NCBI GenBank assembly: GCA_911728435.2
Contig: OU452211.1
Coordinates: forward strand, 11,452,428 to 11,516,427
From: Apoderus coryli
Taxonomy: Eukaryota > Arthropoda > Insecta > Coleoptera > Attelabidae
Reading direction: 5' to 3'
Length of the DNA: 64,000 nt
Of this stretch, positions 1-10,026 are shown piece by piece. The notes under the pieces are model-generated. The model was not told the DNA's origin and did not search any database. It saw only the letters and a program-made list of their open reading frames with translations. How positions within the stretch are numbered: position 1 is the stretch's first letter; each line of letters opens with the position of its first letter. Made by a program: the position numbers and the translations under genes.

Positions 1-1107
1 ACTACCCACCAAACGGATACATTTAATTTTACGCAGACATCTAGTGTGAGCAGGCAATATGCCCGGTGAGAGAAAGTTGATAGACGATGGCCGGACGAGA
101 AGTAACAACTGATTATATCCTATTGCCAACACAAGTATTTTTTTTACTGGCACATTGGAAAAAAAAATTTTAAAAATGTTTCGTTTACGCAACGTTGGGG
201 ATTAATGGGTTAAGTACTAAGTGTCAGTTATCAGTTATAATTTTTTATTTTCCAAGAAAGCGAAACGAGATATTTAAAACGGCATTGCGCCGCCCTCATG
301 TATACCTCCGGGGGCGGCATCGAAAATCGCTACACGTCACAAACTTGTAAATGCTTAGAACTACCCCTATGTCAAATTTCTATTTTCTATCTTTTTTGTT
401 TGATACCCAAAGCCCTATTCCTACCGAACTTATTATTTACCCGAAGAAACATTAAAAAGAAGTAAAATTTAAGTACCTAAACCTATAAAGTGGAACTTAT
501 ACCTGAATTTATAACCCATTTTCTGCATCGATCTTCTTCTTTAGGAAATCGAAAGAAATGTACCTCTCGATTGTTTCTGTAACTGTTGTTACAATTTCGA
601 AAAGCACATTGGTTACGACTTAATTTCGAATTGTTTCTTTCCATTTTCACAAAACACAAAAATTATTTAGTCACTAACTAGGAAGTTTCTCAAATAAAAA
701 AAAAACACAACACAAAATAATATAATTAGTCTAAAATTAGAAAAACACAAAATAAGTTAAAAAATATTCACAAAAAAAATAACTACGCAGCCAAAGATTA
801 AATTTAATTTAATATATTAGGTAATTCTCTTCAAAACAAAATCAGTAGGTATGAAAACAACCATAATATGTATACCTAATATAATATAGGTAGCACTGAT
901 AATTTTTTTATTATAGGTATTATAAGATCTACAACAATCTTGTTACATCTTTGCCACATTGTCTACGTGAAATATTTAAAATATATGTAATAAATTGAAA
1001 AAGTATCTAGTCAATTCTTAAGTGGAGTTATAATTTTGACAAAGAATAATGTACATTAATACCTACTTGATTTCGGTATTGGTATAAAAGTCTAATATCC
1101 ACGAAAT
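1..1107. other. non-coding A+T-rich interval
   Basis: No reading frame, RNA gene or recognisable element was found here. The sequence is strongly A+T rich with short poly-A and poly-T runs. The GC-richer patch around 285-330 (gcggcattgcgccgccctc region) carries no recognisable gene. Confidence 0.5.
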
Positions 1108-1384
1108 AAATTTAATATACCTAATAATCATTAATCCATGCCATACAACATGTTTCAAGACTAGACCAGTCCCATAAACAGTGGCGAGCAAGAATTAAAT
1201 CAAAAGCTTTTAGCTTTTAGATATTTAGATTTTTTTATATACATCAACAAATTATTACAATGGAGCCAGAAGTATGTTTCTATCTAAAAGCTTTTCATTT
1301 AATGATTGTTCGCCACTGATCATGGGACTGGTCTAGTCTTGAAACATGTATGACATGGATTAAATATTATTATATTAAATTTAA
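1108..1384. repeat. foldback / MITE-like inverted repeat
   Basis: The left arm (about 1108-1222) and the right arm (about 1281-1384) are imperfect reverse complements. The best core is the run ATGTTTCAAGACTAGACCAG, followed by a CAGTGGCGA box and an AAAGCTTTTAGAT box near the loop. Each arm is about 100-115 bp and the loop is about 60 bp of A+T-rich sequence. No ORF lies inside. This is the shape of a non-autonomous foldback or MITE element. No clear target-site duplication could be defined and the parent transposase is unknown. Confidence 0.7.
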
Positions 1385-3398
1385 TTCATAGAGATAAGGC
1401 TTTTATTTCAATACTGTACTTGTAATAAATCACCCTGTGTGTTTCTTTTACCGACGAATCGGCAACAGCACGACACACACCACATTCGCTTGTTTTTTTT
1501 TCTACCCTCCCTACGTATCCCCTCCAGATTAATACAGAATTTCATCAATCTCTCTCTCTGACAATACAGCATTGTCGGTGCATAACTGTTGCAAATGATG
1601 TAAATAATTGTTATACGTTGCGTTTTGTTTCTGATATTAATAAACTACAAAACGGTTTCTGGCTGTGACAATACTGCTCTATGCTTTACACGCTAGTCTA
1701 CGCCACGTAGTGGCTGGCATACTTAGAGATGTTCTCATTTTAATGCATTGGGCTGACTATCTATTGTGTAGATTAATCTTTGATATTAGTATGATTGATT
1801 TTGTACCTACATCAGCAAGTTGTTTTGTTTTCCTAAAGAGTTCAATAGACTTGTAAATTGCGCGCTTTTTTTTTTTCAATATTATTACACATAGGTATAA
1901 GTTTGTTGATCCTTGAATTTAAATAATAAATCGGATTATACATTAATTTACAAAAGTCAAATTTTACTCGCGAGTTTGACCGTAATGTTCTTCGAAATTC
2001 TCTAGTGTATACACCACCACGAGTTGTACTGACATTTAAGAAAATGAAGTTTTCATTGAATGTTTTGTAGGAAGTAAAAAAAAGGAGTTTAAATATTCGT
2101 AATTTTTTCTGAATTGCGCATTACTGATTGGACTATTATAAGTATTTCGCTAAAGTAAAACATGAATGTAATATACCTATCGAGTCTCAATAAAATACAG
2201 CCGTTACAAAATGAAAAAAGAATAAATAAAAACTGAATTGCATACATAACCTTGTAATCAGGAACTATACTTGTACATGTTTAAAAATAACCTACCTATT
2301 TACTGTATGGTGAAAAAACCTTGATCTTAAAATACCTATCTGTTATTTAATATATTATGATATAATACATATTATAGTTTATATATATTATAATAGATGT
2401 TTTTAATTTTATTTGTTTAAATCTTACAAAATAATATTATATTAAGAATATTACATATTCAGTAGTAATACTATATGTACTGTAAAATAATTGGTTATAA
2501 CTGTCACTTTGACAGGTTAAATAGTCCTGTGAAACTAACACGATGTATAATCCGTATTATTTTAATGTACGAACAGATGATTTTTGAGTAAATTAAAGTG
2601 TTTATAGTTGATAGATGTCTATCAACTATAAACACTTTAGAAAAAAATGTTTTTTAAATTACACAGTTAATAACAGATGTCAAATTTGACAGCGAAATCT
2701 GAAGATTTATAACATCAAATTGGTGTTTATGGAAATGTTCTGCATGTCTATTTGATGATCGGACAACTGCAGGAGTACCAGTACGAATTAAACCAGTAAT
2801 ACTTTTGGAGACTCCAACAGTCACACAGACAGCGAACTTTTTTTTGAAAAAATTGTATTTATCCCGTAATTATAGTAATTCAAATAAAATTTAACAGAAA
2901 ATAGGCAAAATAACAAATAAATAACCATATTATGTAAGGCCTAGTATGGTACGCGTCATATACCTAATATGTAAACTTTGCGGGGGCGATCTTCTTCGTT
3001 TTCTTGACAAATAACGCATAATATTACGTATATTGATGGATATGTACACAAAGTGGGCGTCCAGTTTAAGAACCAAAATTAAAAATACGTGTATACCAAA
3101 ATACACACCAAAACACACCGAAGCATGATGAGCGAGGCCGTTAACCTTCTTTATATATTTGTGTACCTATACATAAAAGCGCCGAATAACCATCATGCGG
3201 AAGTTAAATGGCGTAAGAGGACTTTTGGACATGCATACTTTTTCGGCATGTTAAAATTAGGTACTAAGGTTTGGAATAAATTTGTTTTTAAATATGTAAG
3301 TATCAGTAATTCAAGAACAGACAGCTGACAATCTCTAAATAACTTAAGATCACTTTCTAAAAAATTAGCTAATGTTGTTTGAAAATGATATTTAAAAC
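1385..3398. other. non-coding interval, possibly including mille-pattes intron
   Basis: No gene is recognised. The left part is A+T rich. A CACCCTGTGT motif sits at 1431-1440. The part next to 3402 is probably an intron of the minus-strand gene whose splice donor lies at 3397-3402, so further 3' exons of that gene may lie here but none could be identified. Short ORFs at 2930-3118 and 3193-3423 look accidental. Confidence 0.4.
2594..2639. repeat. perfect 21-bp stem, 4-nt loop hairpin
   Basis: Positions 2594-2614 are the exact reverse complement of 2619-2639, separated by the tetranucleotide ATGT. The arm begins TAAAGTGTTTATAGTTGATA. A perfect 42-nt palindrome with a tiny loop is unusual even in A+T-rich DNA. 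It may be a transposon scar, the centre of a decayed foldback element or a replication-generated palindrome. A second, shorter perfect palindrome (TGTCAAATTTGACA) lies at 2678-2691. Confidence 0.75.
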
Positions 3399-3402
3399 TT
3401 AC
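3397..3402 (-). other. candidate splice donor GTAAGT
   Basis: On the minus strand the sequence reads CTCCG|GTAAGT, a full match to the insect 5' splice-site consensus. It follows about 70 nt of GC-rich exon-like sequence and is followed by A+T-rich intron-like sequence. It indicates that the mille-pattes-like transcript is spliced 3' of its motif-bearing ORFs. Confidence 0.5.
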
Positions 3403-3473
3403 CGGAGTCTTTTTCTTCTGCAACTGGATGTTTCTGGGCGTCCGCCGTCGCCCTTTTCTCTATGATCCCACAT
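3399..3473 (-). CDS. mille-pattes-like small peptide 4 (no LDPT motif), possibly spliced
   Basis: A 24-codon ATG-initiated ORF begins 24 nt after the stop of peptide 3 on the same strand. It encodes a very basic peptide that starts MWDHREKGDGG and ends RRKRLR, without the LDPT motif. Insect mille-pattes mRNAs commonly carry a last small ORF without the motif, so its position fits. A strong splice donor (CCG|GTAAGT, exon end at 3403) lies inside the last codons. The mRNA may therefore continue into another exon, which would change the C-terminus. The region is more GC rich than its surroundings (a GGCGACGGCGGACGCC stretch). Whether this ORF is translated is inference from position; the motif-bearing ORFs upstream are much better supported. 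Confidence 0.45.
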   Translation of the reverse strand: MWDHREKGDGGRPETSSCRRKRLR

Positions 3474-3497
3474 GATCGATATCTTCAGGACTTGACC

Positions 3498-3548
3498 TCA
3501 ATACAGTTCAGTGGGATCCAGACATTTGTCTCCATCACCCACAGCCAT
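3498..3548 (-). CDS. mlpt: mille-pattes/tarsal-less peptide 3 (16 aa, LDPTELY)
   Basis: This is a 16-codon ORF, MAVGDGDKCLDPTELY, with start context CAAGATGG (A at -3, G at +4). It ends in the LDPT-x-x-Y heptad that defines the peptides of mille-pattes / tarsal-less / polished rice, where the usual form is LDPTGxY. In Drosophila those peptides act post-translationally on Shavenbaby; in Tribolium the gene is needed for segmentation and leg formation. Compared with peptide 1, the last eight codons differ at seven bases and every change is synonymous, including CTG/TTA Leu and TGA/TAA stop. That is strong evidence of selected coding sequence. Glu replaces the usual Gly. It is the third motif ORF of a minus-strand series, 82 nt after peptide 2. 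Confidence 0.88.
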   Translation of the reverse strand: MAVGDGDKCLDPTELY

Positions 3549-3630
3549 CTTGGAAATTTGTATATAATATTTTACACTAACTATTATAAACTTTAAGATT
3601 GATTGAATTTTAAAAACACTAGTTTGTTTT

Positions 3631-3669
3631 TTAATATTGTCCGGTGGGGTCCAGTTTATCTTTATCCAT
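3631..3669 (-). CDS. mlpt: mille-pattes/tarsal-less peptide 2 (12 aa, LDPTGQY)
   Basis: This 12-codon ORF, MDKDKLDPTGQY, carries the canonical LDPTGxY terminus of the mille-pattes/tarsal-less/polished-rice family. Family peptides are typically 11-12 residues, with the motif at the very C-terminus and a short variable head, exactly as here. The start context is AAAAATGG (A at -3, G at +4). It lies 65 nt downstream of peptide 1 and 82 nt upstream of peptide 3 on the same strand, so one mRNA would carry all of them as a polycistron. There is no signal peptide, consistent with family peptides acting in the cytoplasm and nucleus. The chance that a random 12-codon ORF ends in this motif between two related ORFs is negligible. 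Confidence 0.92.
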   Translation of the reverse strand: MDKDKLDPTGQY

Positions 3670-3734
3670 TTTTGCGGTCGATGTATTAAAAAAAAAGTAA
3701 TAAATTTGCTTCACGATTTAATTTAAAAAATGAA

Positions 3735-3770
3735 TTAGTATAATTCGGTAGGATCTAGACCACAAACCAT
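3735..3770 (-). CDS. mlpt: mille-pattes/tarsal-less peptide 1 (11 aa, LDPTELY)
   Basis: This 11-codon ORF, MVCGLDPTELY, is the first of the motif-bearing small ORFs on the minus strand. Its length matches the 11-residue peptides of Drosophila tarsal-less. The start context is CAATATGG (A at -3, G at +4). The frame is open upstream to 4016 but contains no other ATG, so initiation here is the natural choice. The heptad has Glu where most family members have Gly, as in peptide 3. The mRNA 5' end was not located; a GC-richer stretch at about 3840-4018 is likely leader or 5' exon and holds a 10-codon upstream ORF (ATG at 4016-4018, stop TGA). Confidence 0.87.
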   Translation of the reverse strand: MVCGLDPTELY

Positions 3771-4020
3771 ATTGCTGCTTTTATAATTAACAATTTGTTT
3801 AAATAAAATATTAAGTCGAAAATATTGTGCGTAAGTTGTGTCAAGAGACAGATACAGCCCAGGTCGACGCACAGAGCCAGAATGATATTCACACAAGAGT
3901 GGCCGTGGTTTAAATGTGGTGTGGGCTGTCAATGTTTGTGTTTGCCTGCTGATGAAGATTGGGTATGGTGGGGGTACAGGACGGTTCAGAAGAGCGCCGA
4001 GACGGCAGGCGTACACATTT
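3771..4020 (-). other. probable 5' leader of the mille-pattes-like transcript
   Basis: This stretch lies directly upstream of the first peptide. It is clearly GC richer (about 3840-4018) than the A+T-rich DNA around it, as expected of an exon. No LDPT motif is present. It contains a short ORF beginning MCTPAVSALF. No TATA box or initiator could be defended, so the transcription start is unknown. Confidence 0.35.
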
Positions 4021-5244
4021 TAATTATTATTTGTATATGGATTGCATTGTTGTGCTGTTTGTTATAGGCAGTTTGTAGTAGCCATGACCTAGTCAGATGT
4101 GTAGGTAGCCGAAGACGATCAGAAAAGGTTGAATTTTTGCTTCGACTTGCTAATGAAATCATTCACTGATTATATGCAGAATCCTTTTCTATTTTTATAT
4201 CTAAAATATTTTGTATATACACGAAGATATCAATGCAACCAGAGCTGTAATTTAATTTATTAATTGAAGTTAATTACATATTCCTTGGTGTGTAATTAAT
4301 TCCCTTGAATTGTTCAAAAATATTTTAAGCTTTAGACGTATTAAGTTTGTGTTGTGTGTGTATAAAAAACAAAAAAAGAATGTTATAAAAGGCAGGCGCC
4401 ACATGAGTAATTAATTATTAGTTTTAGAATGTAATCGCAAAAAAAATGTAAGGAAATCTTAACATTTAATTTTTTTTCAATATTTATTTTAAATTATGAA
4501 TAATAATATTATTGTTTAACTTTAAGCATTATTATTATTTAAGTGAGATATTAAAAATATACCGGGTGTATATAGGGGGTTTTATATATTGTTACGGCAA
4601 GGTAATAGTTATTTACCTAACACGTGCGGAAAGTAGTACTTTTGCTACGAGCAAAACTAAAGAATCCAGGCGAAACTGTAAAAATAGCTCACAATAACTT
4701 AAAATACGTCATCACCAGAGAATAAGACAATGGTAAAAAACTAGCTTAAATTTGTAGTTTAATAAATTTGAAAAACCGTGCGGAAAGGTAACTTTTTCGC
4801 ACTCAGTGCTGTAAAATGTTAAACTAAACTAAAATAAAGATCTTTTATAATATTGTCATATCTGTCATATTTTATTTAGGAAGCTGTTTTTACACAAAGC
4901 TTATAGATACAAAAAACTTGTAGTAGTATACGCTGATAAAAGTAAGAGTGACTATATGTTTTAAATGTAACACCCTATCCTATTTTATTTTCTATCTATC
5001 TACGATCAAATTTCGTTTAACTATATTATTTGTTTAGTAGTTGATACCTATTATACAATTCTCAGTATCAATGTAGTACTTAAAAAAGTTTTTACGTATA
5101 TCCATCGTCTATCTGATTTGTAATATTAACTATTAGTTTCTTCGTAAGTTTCTTCGAAAGTGAAAGTGATATGAAAATATACTTATGCGATTTAAAAAAT
5201 AAGCTCCCTCTTAAAAGTTAGTATAAAAAAATTATAAATATTTA
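4021..5244. other. non-coding interval with short dispersed repeat motifs
   Basis: No gene is recognised. The related strings CGTGCGGAAAGTAGTACTTT (about 4622-4641) and CCGTGCGGAAAGGTAACTTT (about 4776-4795) suggest remnants of a dispersed repeat. The promoter of the minus-strand small-peptide gene should lie somewhere here, but no element is convincing. Confidence 0.4.
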
Positions 5245-6372
5245 CTTATTTATTTAAGATACACTGCCCAGACAGATAAATAATCCAATTAAAGGGCAGG
5301 AAAAATTACAGTAAATTCTTAATATCTAACACTAAATTTATATTCTAAGAAATATATTTTTTATACAAGACAAAGTTGAATTAAAAATATCAATTTGCTC
5401 GGACACAGAGTTACAAGTAAGGCACATAAAATATAAAGGGGAACGCAACAACAAATTAGTACGCGGGGCCAGAAAGTAAAATACGATTCCGTTATTACGT
5501 GTACGTAGATTTGGGACACAAAAAGGAATTTGGCTTAAAAATTCTGGACAGTCAAGAAGTCCATTAATTACCCGAATGGATGGATAAACCCCATCAACCC
5601 GAAACCACAGCGACTTGGCAAAACGACGCTGGATTCGTTTAATATTAGTCATATGTATGGCATACATAGGATTCCATACTACAGATGCATATTCCAGTTT
5701 AGATCTGACAAATGCGTTGAAAAGAATAATGAGAGTTTGAGGTGTCACAAACTCTTTCGAATTGCGCACAATAAAACCCAGAGATCTATAGGATGCTGAA
5801 ACTATATTATTGTAATGATTAGTAAAGCTCAGTTTACCATCAAACCAAACACCTAAATCTTTAAACTCATCGCAAGTTGTTAATGGACTATTATTTATAC
5901 AATATGAAAATTTGACAGGGTTTATTTTCCGTGTATAGGAAACACTAAAACATTTATCAATATTCAGATAAAGATTATTACGGACACACCACTCATATAC
6001 AACATTTAAATCGTCCTGAAGATGAGAACAATCTTCAGTAGTATTAATGACAGAATATACTTTGAAGTCGTCAGCGTATAATAACGAACTATTTGTCAAG
6101 CCACTAGAAATATCATCGATAAAACACAGGAACAACAATGGTCCAAGGACAGAGCCCTGGGGAACACCAGATGACACTTTAAAATTTGCGGAACGAAATC
6201 CTCGACTTTCCACATACTGAAATCTATCCTTCAGATACGACTTCAAAAGCAGCAGTAAATTATAAGATAGTCCATAACGACACAGTTTACGCAGTAGAAT
6301 ACTATGATCAAGTCTATCAAAGGCTTTAGAAAAATCAGTGTAGATTACATCTACCTGACCCCTGTTATCAAA
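5245..6372 (-). mobile_element. LINE-A copy 1, 5'-truncated Jockey/CR1-group retrotransposon
   Basis: This is a minus-strand 3' fragment of a non-LTR retrotransposon. It shares its coding part, 3' UTR and TTTA-repeat tail with the copies at 31.5-33.1 kb and 49.6-51.0 kb. The 3' end is the (TTTA)n-AAGATACACTGCCCAGACAG junction near 5245-5280. Homology stops at about 6372, just upstream of the motif A codons (DFSKAFDRLDH), a normal 5' truncation. It shares with copy 3 a roughly 58-bp internal deletion (near 5571-5577) that is absent from copy 2, so copies 1 and 3 belong to one subfamily. No clear target-site duplication was seen. Confidence 0.85.
5338..6370 (-). pseudogene. reverse transcriptase fragment of LINE-A copy 1
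   Basis: The frame is open from the 5' truncation point to the natural stop at 5338, about 344 codons. It reads through motif A (FSKAFDRLDH), motif B (SGVPQGSVLGPLLF), the catalytic YADD box (about 6065-6079) and the thumb/C-terminal region (DLGVWFDGKLSF, LEYASVVWNP). It starts inside the palm, so the endonuclease, fingers and promoter are missing and it cannot retrotranspose alone. An ATG at 6244-6246 opens a 302-codon stretch but is internal to the domain and not a real start. The intact frame suggests a young insertion. Confidence 0.85.
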
Positions 6373-9300
6373 ATATGAAAATATACAACCTGTATATATA
6401 ATGATATTTCATAAAAAAACAAATTCGTAACTTGATCCTTGAAAAAATAATAAATCTTGCATGAGCCTGCTTTTGGTACAAAAAAAAATCACGTTTACCT
6501 ATAATAATATAATAATGTACTATACACACACTATAAGTGAAAATGATTTTCTTTTCTTAGTAACTTCTATCTTACAAGCATTTTTTTTTCAACAAAACTG
6601 ATTTTTTTTATAAACATTTCAACATGGTTTTTACTTAAATAGGAAATTGTTAATTATGATGACGCATTAGAAAGCAAAGCAAAATGAAAGTCCGATAGAG
6701 AAAGAACTAATTGCAATAATAATGTAAAACAAAATAAATAACAAACGTGCTTTGAAATAGCAAAAATTATATTAAACAATTTCAGCTTATCTAGGAAATT
6801 GCAAATTTTATTAAACATAATTTTTGTTGCAACATTATATTGTAATTATGTGCACAAGGAAATCAGAACAACATCTGTTTCTCTTTGAACTAAGTTTAAA
6901 TATTGTCGTGCCTTTTTTCTATATTTGTAAAACTACTTCAGATATCTCTGCGAAATTTGGTATACGCATCTTCTATAGAAGCATTTTCTGATCTAGACAA
7001 TTTTTTTTTGTTGAAGATAAAAATGGTCCACCACTGTTTTTTCTTCAAATAAAAATTAGTTTTAGAATACCGATTCATTTCTCAGCATATCTGGTCTCTT
7101 GATTTGCCTACTGGCTGAACTTTAGGGGCATACGGTGTTATCAAAGTTTGATGTGAATTTTGATATCCAGCTTTTTACAAGAACGATACACGGAAAATTC
7201 TAAAACATTTTTTTCTAGAATGAATTTTCAATAAAGTACTATATGGATGTTTTCCACATTGAATGCGCTGGTAAGAAAACAGATGTAAAGTGAAAATGGA
7301 AATAAGAAATAAAAAATGGTGATTGAATTCCGAGAATTTGCTACCGTATACACAGTTCGACCATATTTGTAGTCTGCGGAAGTCAACAAAATTGAAAATT
7401 GGCTTGAAAAATGTTGCTTGGAATGCTTTTTTTTATACTTGTACGAAGTTGCGAAATAATGTTGTTTGAAGTATTTTGCCGAGGATTTTTTCTAACAACG
7501 TGAGTTAATTTTAAGGTTTGATGGCTTTCACTACTAAAGCTAATAGTACTTCGTTTTTTTTTAATGTCAAATAAATTGAAAAAAAATAGACGGAAAATTC
7601 AACTTTTCATGATAAGCTAATATCTGATCTTTGCATGTTTTTACACGCCAATGAGATCTATTTTTTAAGTATATGATAAATAGAATTCTAAACTCCACAA
7701 AAAAGTCTAAATCACCCATTGAGCTTTAAAAATTCTCAAAATCCACCACAAAGCTCAAAGAGTGATTTATTAAACTTTTCCGAGTTTTGATCTTTATTTC
7801 TCATATAACGCATCATTCACTCCACTTCAGTATTGAATATTTCTTCAAATTAATTTTTTTATGGTTAATATTTTAGGTTATACTCTATTAAACCAATGAA
7901 AATTATTCATTATTTCGGATAAGTTTAAGAAGTATGAATTTTTTTTTATTTTAACCCTTTTTTAAACATATCCTGTGGTATTTTGGTTGCAGACAGACAC
8001 ACAGACATACAGACACACAAACTGATTGACAGAATTTTTTTAAAACTATAGAGAATACTACAAAATATTAAAAAAATAACTAAATTTATTTTATATTAAG
8101 GAGAACTTGCTCTATGTTCAGATGATGACATGAATCAAATGGTTATTATTTTTTAATTATGTTTCTTAAATTAACCAAATGCAAAATATTTTTAACAAAT
8201 TAATTGCTCATTAAGAAAAGCAATTTGAAGCGGAAAAGAGGAAAATGACATATTGGTATAGAATGTCAAGCAATCATTTCTTCACCCGTATTTTTATTTT
8301 TAGACTCAAATCTGAAATAAGATACAAACTAATACGTGAGAAAAATTGTAGAGTAAATCATATAATCATTAATAATAATTATTATTTATGACTAAGTGAT
8401 TTTTAAATTGTAACAATATACATAAAGGTTAAGGTTATACAAGGTGTGATAATATTCCGATTTCCGATAGCTGTTTCATTTTGGTGCTTATTGAAAAATT
8501 AAGGAAACTGAACAAAATTAATATCTCGGCCTAGTCCTACCGATGTTCGACCCTCTGTTTGAGATTTCCGAGTCCCTATCCTTAAACTTAAATGATAAAA
8601 GAAGCGATATTTATTGCATATGAACGGTTCAAAACATTTTTGACAGTTTGCTGAGTTATCTACATCTAAAAGAGTTTCGAAAAATACAATTCAAATTTTT
8701 TACATGCAAACGATATTATAGCCTCTGAAGATCGATGTTTTGGGCTAATTTATTATCAGTGTTGCGAGTGATTTCAACCCCTGTCCTGACAGTTTTGTAT
8801 ATCCTTATAAATAAAATCGTAGCTAGCAAATTCAGCTGAAGCTGCAAAATAAAATCCGAACGATTCAAATCTATCAGAAATCCCAGAAGGCAATATCAAT
8901 ATTCTATATTCAAAAATTTAAGAAACTATAGAACGTGGTCTCAAGAAATCTAAAACTAAATTCTTGTGAAAAAATATACACGGAAAATAGATACGACCAA
9001 ATGTTGATGACTCATTTAGTTCACCTTGCAAATACATCTGGTTTTTACCAAGTAAATGTAATTTAATTGTGTTCCAGGATGCAGGACCTGCAAATCCTAT
9101 TCCGATATAATTGAGTTGTAATTCCTGCTGCAAATGATATGCATTATTAATGTTTTAAACATTAAAATTGTATCGTTAGATTCAGTACTGTTTTATTAAT
9201 GTACATTAAGTGAATTGAATGATTATTGGTTAGGTACCTACTATCAAAAAAGTAGCTATAAATACCTGAAAATTTGTCGGTATGGTTAAACCAGGCAGTC

Positions 9301-10026
9301 ACACGGTATAAGAGTAATGTCATCGAACTTCAGTTGATCAGCTGGTGGCAAAGTTCGATGACATTCTCACTTACACAGCAGAGATACAGCAGGAGAGAGA
9401 AAGAGACCGAAAGAGTAAAATAACTTATGTTTTGCTGATCACGACATCGCGACGCTTCATTTCCTGGTTTGTTGTTTCGAAGCCAGATGTAGGTCAGGTC
9501 GATTTCTGCATTGTTGCCACTGTAATACTGATTTCTGTTTATTTTGCAGTATTGTTCGTACGTCAAATTATCTGATTTATATTTAGAGAGCATTTATTAA
9601 TCTGATTTTGTACATTATTGCCAAGAATTCAATTTCACAACGTGTCAATTTTGTAGCGGGTCATTTTTGTAGACGGGCACGACTATAATAATCTGACCTG
9701 CTCAGAATAAGGGCATGACGATATCATCAGTATCTGTCAGGTTTTTGACTGCTGCTCAATCTGTGAGCTATGCAAAATTCGGCTCAATAATTACATAATT
9801 GACTAACCAATAATTTTAGGTCGATGGAGGTTCAATATAATTTGTAAAACCTTAAGAGCGTGAAGATTTTTTTTGCTCACTCTAGTTAACTATAATAAAA
9901 CGTGCTAGCTCACTCCAATCTTCAACCAAAACGACTTCCAGGATATATAGATCTCCCCCAAAGCCAAACAAGTGTAAAATTTGCCATGTTAAATATTCCG
10001 ATAAGGTCGTGGGTTACTTTTAGTGA
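6373..10026. other. non-coding A+T-rich interval
   Basis: No coding region, RNA gene or complete element was recognised in about 3.6 kb. ORFs at 8918-9133 and 9330-9593 show no known motif. The region holds A/T homopolymers, an acagacacacagacatacag stretch near 7995-8015, and the inverted repeat listed separately at 9316-9365. Confidence 0.45.
9316..9365. repeat. 15-bp inverted repeat with nested palindrome
   Basis: AATGTCATCGAACTT at 9316-9330 is the exact reverse complement of 9351-9365. The 20-nt loop itself contains CAGTTGATCAGCTG, a palindrome with one mismatch. The arms could form a hairpin in DNA or RNA. No flanking terminal repeats or ORF tie it to a known element. Confidence 0.65.

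Noticed and set aside
2594..2639. Hairpin as a rho-independent terminator or typical microRNA precursor
   Set aside because: Bacterial-type terminators do not apply here, and the stem is shorter and the loop smaller than in usual insect pre-miRNAs.
2930..3118. Minus-strand ORF with LKLDAHFVY, compared with the LDPT motif
   Set aside because: It lacks the P-T core and the motif is not followed by a stop; resemblance is accidental.
3193..3423. 76-codon minus-strand ORF overlapping the splice donor
   Set aside because: It begins at a non-ATG codon and runs from the candidate exon through the donor into A+T-rich intron-like sequence; no motif.
3735..4016. 93-codon minus-strand ORF ending in the first LDPTELY peptide, which might be a longer hemipteran-type mille-pattes product
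   Set aside because: It opens with GTG and has no ATG before the Met of MVCGLDPTELY; an in-frame stop lies just upstream. Only the 11-residue peptide is supported.
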